Shown here: in pieces, positions 1 through 10,974 of the stretch | How positions within the stretch are numbered: the first letter of the stretch is position 1 | How the letters are laid out: every line of letters starts with the position of its first letter | Source of the DNA: Platynereis dumerilii | Taxonomy: Eukaryota > Annelida > Polychaeta > Phyllodocida > Nereididae | Reading direction: 5' to 3' | Assembly: GCA_026936325.1 (NCBI GenBank) | Contig: JAPTHN010000012.1 | Coordinates: 34,730,537-34,794,536 of the forward strand | DNA length: 64,000 nucleotides | Notes under the pieces: generated by a model | Told to the model about the DNA's origin: nothing | The model's input: only the letters and a program-made list of their open reading frames with translations | Databases searched by the model: none | Position numbers and translations under genes: made by a program

Positions 1-775
1 TATGGGACAGATATAAATGGTGGTTAGGAGAGTTATTTGAGGCTGCTTTCATATGGTTTCATTACTATTCGTTTAGTTTTGAAGCTTGGAAGCCTTGAAG
101 CTAATGCCCTGTGCCCTTTGTTAATAAAAGATGCACTGAATGATGACCATAAGCATAATATATCTTTATAACTTAAGAGACATTTCAAGGCCAGCAGTTG
201 AAGTTGATTTTTTTAACTTTTGATGGTTTGCATCCTAGTCTTTTGACACAAGTCAAATTCAACTAACCAAACTCTCAACGTAAATGAGTGCTTGATGAAC
301 GTTGGAAATACATTATCGATGAAGACGACGCAGATGGGATGTCTAACTTACCAAGTAACTTTTTGTTGTTGAACAAATCAATTGCTTAGGGGACAAATGA
401 GAATGTATGCCTGTCATCCTACAATTTGCCTACTGAATAATAAAACATAAGTAAGATACAGAGGGATCTGAAAACAGAAAAACAAACACTGCCACTAATT
501 TTGTTCTTGTTCTACGACACAAATTTTGAATTTTCAATCTGCAGAACACGTTCAAAGCAACTACAGTTTATTTTTACACCGTGGCATGCGGGTGGTTTCA
601 AAAGTAATTTGTTTTACTGGTGAACTCGTGCTTTGGGTCACTTATCAGCTTTTTATTTTGCATGAGGTAAAGGAGAAAATAAAACACACCAACTTTTAAT
701 TCAAAACCTGATGCATTAAAGTGACCATATTTTGGAAACAAGCTTGAGTAATTGAAGAGAGTAGTTGGACAGTTT
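1..775. other. Unassigned AT-rich sequence
   Basis: I see no gene, RNA or recognisable repeat here, and no match to the duplicated blocks to the right. A minus-strand open frame of about 90 codons overlapping the right end crosses the tRNA-like head of the next feature and looks like chance. Confidence 0.5.
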
Positions 776-1005
776 TCCAAATGGCACAGCGGTTGGGTGT
801 TTGATTGACAATTTTCCTTGGTCCTGGATTCAAATGCAGCTGGGTAGTCAAATTGATGTGCTGTTGCACTGTTCAAATTTGTATTTTTCTTTTCTAATGT
901 AGATATCCTTCATCTCGCAAAATCTTTCTTTCTGATCTCATCAATCAACCCTTATGAGTACCAAGAATTGGGCTTAGAGAGCTGTTCTTACCATATCTAT
1001 CTTTG
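776..1005 (+). repeat. tRNA-derived SINE-like element
   Basis: The left end reads like a tRNA head. An A-box-like TGGCACAGCGGTTGGG lies near 783 and a B-box-like GGATTCAAATGC near 825. The right third (about 930-1005) has the same ending as the repeats at about 9400-9670, 34340-34610 and 52270-52510: a stretch resembling 'tcatcaatcagccctt', then 'gggcttagagggctg', then 'ccatatctatct'. A tRNA head plus a shared body with a TCTA-type tail fits a SINE family. The exact ends and the middle are unclear because the body diverges from the other copies. Confidence 0.45.
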
Positions 1006-1359
1006 TCCTACTTTTGTCTTGCTTTGTGCTTTGTAATTAGTCTTTAGATTCTCAAACACAATCCGCAAAGCCCATTTCAAACATCCTTCGTCTTAAATTT
1101 GCTGATTTAATTGAAACAGCCATGAGGGTAGCTCCCGAATTCATTTTTTTTACTTGTGAACTCTGGTTTGGAAATAATCATGGAATCTTGTTGAAAGGCT
1201 CTCCATTAATCCTAACATTTCTTAAATTCTTTAGAATTTGTTCTGTGGAGGCTTGATGAAATTCGCTTTGAACATAACAAGCTTTACCAGCAGCACTTAC
1301 AGAATTCCTTCCACACCACAAACCGCCTATAGATGCCTCCCGGCTTCCCCAGGCTCTAT

Positions 1360-1640
1360 GTATACATGTAGGAAGATAAATGATAACTGCAAATACAAAG
1401 AAGGCAGGCATGTAGGTTGTAAGTACATGTATAGGTGCATGTAGGTTACTGAAGCAAGCTGGCTGGATGATTGGGCTTTACATCCTTGTTTCTTTTTATT
1501 TCCACAATGCCAACCAGTTGGTATCCAAGCCACATATCCTGCCGCATGTTAGAAACTTATAGAAAGTAGGCTACATGTAGGCTCTCAGTGCATGTATAGG
1601 TACATGTCACTAAATGAAGGTAGGTCACATGTAGGTTGTA
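1360..1640. repeat. Degenerate ACATGTAGG-rich minisatellite
   Basis: Variants of 'catgtaggttgtaagtacat', 'gtataggtgcatgtagg' and 'tacatgtaggctctc' recur irregularly at about 1361-1450 and 1565-1640, separated by unrelated sequence. It looks like a decayed tandem repeat. Short open frames on both strands here follow from the repeat and are not credible genes. Confidence 0.4.
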
Positions 1641-1966
1641 TTGTGGTTTTTTGTTGGAATGCAATGGGTGGTAGCTGAAAGATCAAAGAGTCGGGATTGA
1701 TGTCATTGTGCGTAGGTACTGCAAAGGTATGCAAATAAAAGAAGATGAATCCAGGGGGGATCCAGAAAATTGCGGAGGGGGGGGTGGTTTATCGCATTGC
1801 AGGACACATAGCCTGTGACATAATGTGACACTGTGCTGATATGAAAAGCATGTAAATCACCACTGTGTTTACCCTGAATGAATCTTGCACATCTGATATG
1901 AATATTCAGAAATTGCATGAATTATAGAAAACATTCAGCATCGACGAACAGATCATGTATACACAC
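1641..1966. other. Unassigned sequence left of the hAT-like element
   Basis: No gene or clear repeat. A short minus-strand open frame (about 70 codons) has no recognisable features. The last eight bases form the left target-site duplicate of the next element. Confidence 0.5.
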
Positions 1967-3598
1967 CAGTGATGGGCGCAATTCAATTCATGAATTGAAT
2001 TAATTCGAATTAATTCAAAATTTCAAAAGTCGATGAATTGAATTGAATTGAATTGACCATGTTGGAAAAATGCAATGAATTGAATTGAATTGAATTGAGA
2101 TAGGCTGTGAATTGAGGTTTTAATTCAATTTATTTTCAATTCAACTGTATTATATAAATATATATACATTATTGGTCATCTCTCATAAAAAAATATCTAA
2201 AAGTGAGGAATTGATAATTAATAAGAGTCTGAACCTTTGAAGGCATTGTTTGGTTAAAAGTATCCAATGTCATTTTGAAAAATATTTTGGTTGATGAATA
2301 TTGAAGCACGCACTTCAAGAACTTTAAAAGCTATGTAGCCTGTGTTGCTTAATTTATTCTTTCATCACAGACTTTTAGTAAAACTTTACTTTACTTCAAG
2401 GATAGGCTACACCATTTTGATTTTGATTTTGAAACACATAGCCGCCATTTGCTTTTTTCACACCTTTTTTTGGCGCAAATCAAAACATCGTAACTTGCAG
2501 GCTAATACTGGCCTTATTATCAAAGACACAGTAGTTTAACTTCATCCATTGTATTCAGCTACTTCTAAAGTATATATATACGTTTTTAAATTATGTTTCT
2601 AACCATATTTTAACCATAACTAGAGCCGTTTCCGTTTTAACCATTTTTTGGTTAAATCGACGCTTTTACGGAAATTGGAATATAACATTTAGTCAACATG
2701 CTCACCCTGCCTTATCTTAATTCTAAAAAGTGTGATTTTAATTATAATAATATGTTGTAATTTATCTAACGAAAAATGTTCTCAGCTGAACGAAATAACC
2801 ATCTCTATACTTGCAATAAATTTACATTGTGTTTAATTGTTTTCATAAATCTGCCATGCCAAGCTTCGATATGTGTTTTAACGAATTCTTGGCATTAAGA
2901 ATTTCTGACAACATATATTGAAATAAAATAAACTTACAGACAGCATCATCCTCACTTCTCAATATATAGCTATATTATTTTTGTTTTAGCTAAATTATGT
3001 ACATCACATCTCCATTTTAGTGTATTAATTATTTGAAATTTTGACTTGACCGTATATATCCACATTTATTTTGGTTGTAATTACAGAAAAAGTGACCATA
3101 CTGGATATATTGATTTAGCAACTTGTTTGTTAATTTTTATTCAAGATTGAATTGATAGATAAAATTATAGATAGATAGATAGACAGATGGATAGATAGAT
3201 GGATAGATAGATAGATAGATCTATAGATTTTAAATTGAACAATTGATTGATTGATCGACTTAGAAGTAACTATTTGATGGATTGACAGATTGGTTAATTG
3301 AGAGTTTGATAGATAGATTTATTGATATATCTATTAGTCTATGATGTGTGACCAATATAGGCCTAATGATAGCATAACTCAATCCCGTTTCTGGAGCGTA
3401 CAGTTTTGTACTTTACAAAATTTATCACTTCTAAAGACAAGTTACGTGACAAATGAATTGAATTGAATTGAATTGACTACCCCTATGAATTGAATTGAAT
3501 TGAGCTCATTCCCAAAAGCAAGTGAATTGAATTGAATTGAATTTGCACTGATGTCCAATTGAATTGAATTGCACATAGCTGAATTGTGCCCATCACTG
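1967..3598. mobile_element. Non-autonomous hAT-like DNA transposon, complete ends
   Basis: The ends are inverted copies beginning CAGTGATGGGC(G/A)CAATTCA. They are flanked by 8-bp duplicates, atacacac at 1959-1966 and atacacat at 3599-3606, with one mismatch. A CAGTG-type terminus with 8-bp target duplication is typical of the hAT superfamily. Both subterminal regions (about 1985-2100 and 3455-3575) are runs of GAATT/GAATTG, giving dense inverted symmetry. The interior is AT-rich, has GATA repeats at about 3165-3220, and no transposase frame, so the 1632-bp element is non-autonomous. A large internal portion recurs inverted at 15905-19487. Confidence 0.85.
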
Positions 3599-3606
3599 AT
3601 ACACAT

Positions 3607-4050
3607 ACAAAATAGAAGGGTTAATATATATTATATGCATGGATTACAGGATTGACATATTATATCCACCCTGTCATTTGAGAATGATATAGAAACAATT
3701 CTTTTCTAGTGGGATTTTGTGTAATATTCTTTTCATAGCAGAACTAAACAAACTGATGAAAGTATGATGATAAGACAAAAAACTGCGCAGACGGAAAGAA
3801 AAGGAGTTGATCATAGAAATATACGAAAACAAAACTATTTTTCAAACGTTTATGTATTCCCACAGGCTATTCAGTTCTGAAGCTTCTGAAAATGGCAAAA
3901 ACCGAAAAAAAACACAGAAACGAGAAAATGTTTGTGTCTGCAGTTGCAGCCGTAGATATATAGACCTACAAACTTGTATAATCTAACATATGCGTGAAAC
4001 ATATGTTGTAGAAGAACACAACTTCTACTGGCTGCTTCTCTTTTTGTGCA
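3607..4050. other. Unassigned spacer
   Basis: AT-rich sequence with no gene or repeat that I recognise. A minus-strand open frame entering from the right is mostly translated microsatellite. Confidence 0.5.
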
Positions 4051-4176
4051 ATATACATGTCCAGGACACATAGCTATGTCAACAATTAGATGGGCTTCTG
4101 GGGAGTTAGGGCAGGGATGAATAAGGTATGATACATATATGTGGCTTTCAGACGATGGATAGATAGGTGGACTAAT

Positions 4177-4214
<38 letters not shown>

Positions 4215-4375
4215 TTGATTGATTGATTGATTGATTTATATATACATGTCCAGGAAACATAGCTATGTCAACAATTAAATGGGCCGCTGGGGAGTTAGGG
4301 CAGGGATGAGTAAGGTATGATGCGCATATGTGGCTTGCTTGAGATGGCTAGATAGGTGGACTAATATAGATAGAC

Positions 4376-4431
<56 letters not shown>

Positions 4432-4443
4432 TGATTGATTAAC

Positions 4444-4511
<68 letters not shown>

Positions 4512-4515
4512 AGAT
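4051..4515. repeat. Two-copy tandem duplication ending in GATA/GATT microsatellites
   Basis: Copy 1 (4051-4239) and copy 2 (4240-4515) share about 120 bp of unique sequence, from 'atacatgtccagga' through 'gggcagggatgaataagg' to 'ggtggactaatatag'. Each runs into (GATA)n followed by (GATT)n. The second microsatellite is much longer (about 4367-4510). The pure tetranucleotide runs explain the long minus-strand Ser/Ile/Tyr- and Asn/Gln-rich open frames, which should not be annotated as genes. Confidence 0.8.
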
Positions 4516-4625
4516 AGATATGGCATGTACGGGCCTGTATGGGTGAAGAAATAGGAGTCCTCGACCGAATCAAATTTATCCCAAGTGAGGGATCTTTTAC
4601 TTACCCAGCACAGACACTGATTTGC
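4505..4625 (-). repeat. Inverted copy of the SINE-like 3' region
   Basis: Read on the minus strand, this resembles the repeat at about 9530-9670 and its paralogs: 'gtaagtaaaagatccctcac', then 'gaggactcctatt', then 'gccatatctatctttc'. The TCTA-type end merges with the microsatellite to the left. It is probably a truncated member of the family at 776-1005. Confidence 0.4.
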
Positions 4626-5029
4626 CCAGCATAGACACTAGACACTGACACTATGGATAAAGGTCTGCCAATAAATTTTACTATGATTGCAAATGGCAGG
4701 GGAGTCAGTTAAGTTGATAGCCCTCTTGCTTTCAATTTGCTGAGTTTGACTAAAGCTTTGTTCACCTAGATAATTTCTAAACATCATGTTCATGCAAATA
4801 TCTTGGTCGGTCTTTTTGGTTTTTTCTTTGTATCAGTCCATTCAAGGTTTGTGGGAAGACCATACATGTGATGGCTGTATTGTCACGAATGCTGTAGGTT
4901 TTTTGAGAAACCAAAGCTTCCATTAAAAAATCCGTTTGGTATTTCATGAAACCAATTTTGCCCTATGTTGTTTCTAGTGTAGTGTCCTCCTATGTAAAGA
5001 GCTTCAAACCAAATTCATGATGGTATCTT

Positions 5030-6350
5030 CCATCCATCGAAGCCCTTTATTCAGCGGTCTCATCAAAATGGCATCCAGCTGATTTATAGCTCGTGGAGAT
5101 CTTACCTAAGATTACCTTTTGATAGATATGTAGATTTATAGTAAAATGTCCATTATAGATGTCAACTAAGTTATTGTGTTCTTGAAGAATTTCAATTTAA
5201 AAAGCCTTGCTGTGATGTCCTGATGTTGACAACATGCAAATTACGGATCCATCTGCCTTCACATCCTTCTTATTGTTTTTCTTCAATTTATTTTGACATC
5301 ACAAATTTCAAATCTTTGTTTTTATATTGCATGAGAGATAGTTGATGTAACATTATCTGTGAAGATTTATCTTTTAGATTCATTGTCAATATTGCAACCT
5401 TGTGGCATTTTTTACACATGAAAACAGCCTGCTAAAATGAAATATGATAGCAGAGACATTTAATATATATATGATTGTGAAGGCCATTAATCTACCATTC
5501 TGTTTAAATTTATCAGCTCCAACATTTGTGATGATATAAAAACTGGGCAATTCAGTATCTTTATGAAGCAGAAACATTTACTTCATTCAGTAAACGAAGT
5601 GACTGCATATCAGATCCAATATAAATTCTGGAATGAATTCTGTTAAAATATATTGGTGAGAATATGTTTATGAAAATGTATCTGAGAAAATTCATTTGTA
5701 ATCTAAATTGATATTCTGATGTAGAATTTCACTTCTTCAACTAGTCTGATGTATCAAGCATTAGTAAGTGACAAAACCAGATTTATAGCATATAGCTTCA
5801 GTGACTGTCCATGTTTACCAGAATTCCTCCTATTTAGAATATGTTTCAGGACCTGTGAATTATGATTTGCGAACCCATAGTACATCCTCTGTCTTTGCAA
5901 AGTATTCTGGTATATGAGTAGCATTGAAAGAGATCTGATTTTCAAATTCCTTCTTTGCACAAAAATTTTCTTTGGTACGGAACGATAAAAACTGTTAATG
6001 TTTACTTGAATCCATAATTAAGAATATCTTTTAGAAAATATATTGTTTAAATCATTTTCATATTCAGAATCTTTGAAAAACCTCTCTCTCTACGAATAAT
6101 CTTGTATAGCATCAGTAACTGCCAATGTTTACCAGAATTCATTATCAAGAATGTCTTTCAGGAAAATTTATTTGCAGGCATGTTCTTCTATAGATTCCAT
6201 TAATCTCATTAAGCCTAGTTTCTTCCTGTTCATGTCGCGGAATAAAATTTGTTGGGTTTTTGCTGACGACGGAATCTTCCACATCTTAAATAAAGCATTA
6301 ATTCTAAAAAAATATTGTGAAAGAAAGCAAAGAGATTTACTTGAAGTAAA
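5030..6350. repeat. Duplicated block I, copy 1
   Basis: This matches 28110-30220, starting with 'tatcttccatccat' and 'gatagatatgta' near 5025-5125, then 'catgagagatagtt' near 5328, and ending with 'taaataaagcattaattcta' near 6285. Copy 2 is longer because of a foldback insertion and small indels. A motif containing 'catcagtaactgcc' and 'tgtttaccagaattc' recurs within the block (about 5800-5825, 6110-6140), so it has internal repetition. I find no conserved reading frame between the copies. Confidence 0.7.
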
Positions 6351-6354
6351 ATAT

Positions 6355-7440
6355 GAGCTACATGAGATTACCTAGGATATTTTAAGTAAATTTATCATCA
6401 TATTGAAAAGATGAAAGGCTTTATTAATTTCATGCTTGGCCACATGTAATGTAAATGTCGTTTTTTGTTGCGACAGTTATCAATAAAACAGCAGAATTAA
6501 CAGATTACATTCTCAATCTGACACTTCTGTTGAGCATCACTTCTATTGTAGCGCCTGGATTTTAGTTATCTAATGTTTATTCAGCTATATGGTGAGTTTC
6601 CAATGGGAACCCGTAATGATTAGCTAAGAATACTTTTCAAAGGTGTTGATTCTATTCTTCCTTTTAATTGCGAGTTCAATCAACCATTTTAGATGACTGA
6701 CCTCCCTCTTTCCTCCCTTCTGTATCTGCACTGGCATGCCCAGACAAAATTTAATATTTGAGAGAGAAAATATGAAATCACTTTTGCCTGCAGATGTCCT
6801 TGCAACTGGCTGGTGGGCCTATCTGTTGTAAAAGTGGTGCGACTACTTGTTTTGACCACAGACAGTCCTGTGCAATTCCCAGTTGCTTGAAGTGCACTAT
6901 GGCAGGACATTTATGCTGCCTTTGAAAAGCTGCTGGTCTATCTATTTGTATCGGCTATTTTAAAAGCAAGACAATGCAATCAATAACCTGTCTATCTATC
7001 TATCTGTCTATCTTTCTTTTTCTCTCTTTCTGACAATGTCTCCATATATGTGCAGCTTCTGCGATAATAACAACCTTTAAACTTCTAAATCTGATCCATT
7101 AGTTAAGAATTAGAAACTTGGAAACAAAAAAACAAACAGCCTGGTCTCTCCTTGTGGTGGCTGATAAATGGCGTCTCATATCAGCGTTCGAACATCAATC
7201 GAGCAAGGGAGAATTATCTTGCTCTGATGCCGCCGTGAATGCTCTGCGGCGTTATCTTGCACGGATGATTTGCCAGTTTATGCCGAGCGATTTGACGTGG
7301 AGCGCTGTGCCATACGTCTGATCCATAGCCTGTGAATGGAGCAGCTGTATGATAAGATCTGGCAAATATAGCGCGGAGAATGATGGTTCTATCATTAATT
7401 ACAGGGTGACTTTTCCTTCTAAACTGCTGTCAAATCAAAC
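6355..7440. repeat. Duplicated block T/A, copy 1, with conserved island A
   Basis: The T part (from about 6355, 'gaaaagatgaaaggc', 'catgcttggcca') is followed by a small TCTA microsatellite and then island A (about 7165-7410). Homologous copies lie at 24360-25550, 30230-31075 and 50010-51060. The island keeps 'ttatcttgctctgatgccgc' and 'gatgatttgccagtttat' in all copies. Over about 150 nt, copies 1 and 3 differ at only about seven positions by eye, while the 130 bp to the left are much more diverged. One plus-strand frame ends at a TGA at 7319-7321 and is open in three of four copies. Function unknown. Confidence 0.75.
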
Positions 7441-7574
7441 CGGGGATTAAAGAATTAACATGAGGAGTGGGTAGAGGCCAGATCAGCCTTTCAGCTCAAC
7501 TTTATACTTGGCAGAGGGAGCTGCACATTTATTTCTGGTTACTGCTGTATGATGATGAGATGGGAGTCTAGCAG

Positions 7575-7744
7575 ATACCTTATTTATTCAGGCATAACCA
7601 GAGTCTTTCAGTTGCCCCGGTATAGAACAATTGCTGGGAATAACTTGTTCTATACTGAGTTTTGAGTTGGGATTCGGACCCACGCCCTCAGAGCCAGTGG
7701 TAGCACAAACAAGCATCTTTAGACATTAGGCCACTGAAGAACCT
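7575..7744 (-). repeat. tRNA-derived SINE, minus strand
   Basis: On the minus strand the sequence from about 7744 leftward has an A-box-like GTGGCCTAATGTCTAA and a B-box-like GGGTCCGAATCCC about 45 nt later, as in a tRNA head. The body contains a hairpin formed by 'tatagaacaa' and 'ttgttctata' (7621-7653). A partial related head lies in the paralog near 32710-32790, so the insertion probably predates the large duplication. Confidence 0.5.
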
Positions 7745-8800
7745 GGTCCACGTGGTGTATAGCACAACGATATGAGCTGTTTACTCAGTTAAAATAACCT
7801 AATAACCTTACCCAAACATTTCCAGCCTAATAGTTATTTTTGACCATCACAAGCCTCTAAGAAGATTGCAGTCTGCCAAACTTGCCCCAAGACAGATAAT
7901 GGCTCATAATCATAAAACTTTGATGTCGAGGTCTTGTAATGATTTTAGGGCATCAGAGAGGATCTTAGGGCATGTTGGATTGTGTCGTTAAATTCTTATT
8001 GTTGCAAAAGTATGACAGGAAGTTAACAGTTGACTTGCGATAGAGTTGGATGTTGTTTGGATGATATTTAAATTTGTCAGTCCTTGTATCATCTCTGTGT
8101 GGAGGCAAAAGATCCCTTACATGGGAGAATAGTGTAACAATTGTCTGCTGGTCTTTGCATGCATCTTTGACGAAGATGGGAATTGAAAAGTGCAGCTGAC
8201 ACATCATTAGGAGACAGAATTTGTTGTCTTTCCTTCTTTGGCACTGTTTCATATGTCAGATTTTTCAAGGCTAAGTGAATGGTCTGATAAGCTTTTTAGA
8301 TGTGCAACAGAGAGACTGAAATCCATTTCAAATACAAGTTGTTTTACAGGCCTGTTTGCTGATTTATTTGAGATGCCACGTGGATGGTCACTGAATCAAC
8401 TTGGTTCAAATTATCTTGGAAAACTTTTCTAGACACCTTCCTACATTTGCTTTGAAATAGATTTTTTTTCTTGAATCATTGAGAAAGCACCCTTTGCTTT
8501 ATTAGTTCAATTCAGTCAAAGGCCTCCTGTCGTAATAAGTTTGCAAAGTGCATGCATTGTAAATACAGGACATATAGTACTCATTGTCCATCCGTCAATC
8601 CATCATATTATTTGGCAATCTCTCAGGAAGGGGGTGCTTTCCAATCACCAGTCTAGAGTTCAGAGGGACAAATATTATCATTATCATAATGAATGCATAA
8701 ATGCAGGATGTAAAACCCATAACATCCATCCATACATCATGAAACCTCATATAAAACTTAGTAATATATATTGATTCAAGAAAGGTTAAGTATATATTAT
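7660..8800. repeat. Duplicated block B, copy 1
   Basis: Homologous to 32700-33720. Shared landmarks include 'gagctgtttactcagtt', 'ttatttttgaccatcacaag', 'ggcctgtttgctgatttatt' and 'acaggatgtaaaacccat'. The third unit lacks this block, where a deletion or replacement joins A directly to C. No reading frame is conserved between the copies. Confidence 0.7.
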
Positions 8801-8879
8801 GCTAGTCAGATATCTCCTTAATTTCATTAGAATAATATAACAGACAATGCTGGGAACCTTACAAGTCAGTCTCTTGTAC

Positions 8880-9300
8880 TTTCTACAAGATGTAGGCTGA
8901 AATCGCCAACCGAAAAAGACTCCCAGTTTTATCAAATGTCATAAACAACTAATCCAATTGTTGAAAAGAGGCAGCTGTTTATATCAGCAAATCAAATATG
9001 TATGGTCTTTTTGCCAACTCCTTTTTAACCATGTTTGTGGAATTTGCGGCGGCATATTTTGTGTCTTCATATTTAATGGATCAATATTGGCTATTCCTCT
9101 GCACTAGATATGCCAAGCCGAGGTGTAATTATGACAGAAATCAATGATAAAAATCTATATATACACTGCGCATGCAAACATATCTATAGAAACCTGAATC
9201 TAATGAGGCGGAGGGAGTGATATTTTATGCATCGTATCAGATGATGTTCTTATGAATTAGCAGTTTCTATACTGATGCAAGCACAATATTCTTCATCTAA
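8880..9300. repeat. Duplicated block C, copy 1
   Basis: Homologous to 33830-34240 and 51955-52180. The best conserved part is about 9150-9290, containing 'aaaatctatatatacac', 'gcgcatgcaaacatatct', 'cctgaatctaatgaggcgg' and 'atcagatgatgttcttatga'. The TATATATA run beside the well-kept GCGCATGC palindrome could be regulatory, but no transcript is visible and this remains a guess. Confidence 0.65.
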
Positions 9301-10450
9301 ACGTTTATTACTTGCCATAAGGGCAGTAGTAGCTCTAGTTGGGTCTCTTGAACCTTCATCAGACTGTATTTTCAGTCATCGTTGACTTAATTGCTGTGCC
9401 CTCCTTCTCTCCAAATAAGTCAGCCAGGCGGCATAATTACAGGACATAGAGACCCAAAGCAAAATACCAGCTGGATGTCTTACAGAAGTAACATTAAATT
9501 TGCAACCACTTCAGTGTCTGTGCTTGGTAAGTAAACCAAACATCTCTCACATGGAGTATACAGAACATGCTGAGGACTCCTATTCTCTCTCTTCCCTCTC
9601 ATTAACCAGTCCTTACAAGCACCCAAATCAGGGCTAAGAGGGGCTGCACTTACCATATCTATCTATCTGCATGTCTCTCTGTTCAGTTAACCAGCTATTT
9701 GGCTATCTGTAATATCTATAATATTAGTCTGCCATCTATCTGTATGTATATTTGTCTATTTATTTATCTATTTTAAAAAAAGACACTCTTACCCTTATGT
9801 GTGGGAAAAATACAAAATACTAATAGATCTTCGCTCTGGAGGGCCTATATACACAACTCAGAAGGAGACATATATCATATAGGGTGTCAATAATGTTGAG
9901 TGAGATGGGAATATATCGATATCTCCTCTTTGCTGATGAAGCATCAGAGCGAGAGAGATCTTGACAAAAGGCATGGCTGCTGGAAGTTCGTTGGGAGGCT
10001 GCACTCAGAGGTTGGACTCTAAGGCTGTAGCTGGAGGCTTTGTTCAGAGGCTAAGTTCAGAGGCTTTGCTGGGCTATTGTTGTTGTGTAACTGATTGAAT
10101 TTGTTCCGGTCTTGCACATGTCTCCACGAGAATGCAAAATAATTCATGATGTGTCCCAGGGAATTATTGACCCTGCTTGTCTACGATCATTATGGCAGCC
10201 CAGCATGTGCCGTCTTTACAATCTCATTTTCTTAGATAAGTACGCAGCTGCGCACCCATCATAACGCGCTCGCCATATTTGTTGTACAGCTTGCTAAAAA
10301 GCACCCTTGCTCTTGTTTTTCTAGACCCTCATGAGCCATAGTATCCCAGCTGGATGTTATTCGGATAAGGCTTGGATGCTTGTGAATTTTGATACATAAA
10401 AGGCAGGCAAACACAACCAGAGATAAAAAGAAGATTGAGAATTATGTGAG
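9300..10450. repeat. Duplicated block D, copy 1, with a SINE-like segment
   Basis: Homologous to 34240-35600 and 52180-53440. About 9400-9670 is a member of the SINE-like family with TCTA tail. It is followed by a conserved part with 'atatatcgatatctcc', 'tttgctgatgaag', three 'gaggct' motifs near 10020-10075, and 'gcagctgcgc(a/g)cccatcat' near 10245. Present in all three units, so the SINE-like insertion predates the duplication. No coding frame is shared. Confidence 0.65.
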
Positions 10451-10974
10451 ATAGACAATTGTAAATGCATTCAGAGAGAATGGTGGAGGTTGTGGATTAA
10501 AAGCATGAAGCCTTCTCCCTTCCGACTACCGATCAAACCGCCAATGTTTCGGATCACCAGTCCAAACATCCAAGACGTTGCCTATTTAACAAGGGATTGG
10601 CAGCTTTTAGAACGCCAAACATAGATGAAACAACTTGTAACATGTGAACCCCACCCACAACCTCCCATTTCATCAATCAACTCACTTGGAAGTCATGAAA
10701 TGTCACATGTGGGTTTCTGGGAGTACAGCCTTCCATTACATTACCTGTGTTGTGTACGATTTGAAAAGAAAAAAAAAAAGAAAACATAGAGAAAAAAACT
10801 TCAATAAGAGACACATTGACATTGATGCAAGTGAAGCCAAAAACTCAAAAGGTGAGGTGCATCACAATTTTTGAATAAGTCGCAGACTTGAATTGATAGA
10901 AGAAAAGCAAGTCTCAGCTGTCAATGCGCAGCTACAAACTGAAACAAAGAAAAACATAGGCTGCGCAGCAGCAA

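Noticed and set aside
781-850. Possible tRNA gene
   Set aside because: A- and B-box-like motifs are present but the arms do not pair into a cloverleaf by eye; the downstream body matches a dispersed repeat, so SINE is preferred.
3871-4526. Long minus-strand open frames rich in Ser/Ile/Tyr and Asn/Gln/Ser
   Set aside because: They translate GATA and GATT microsatellites, where pure tetranucleotide repeats lack stops in some frames. No domain and no conservation.
6990-7020. TCTATCTA runs as CRISPR-like or satellite arrays
   Set aside because: Simple microsatellites without spacers; a eukaryotic context makes CRISPR irrelevant.
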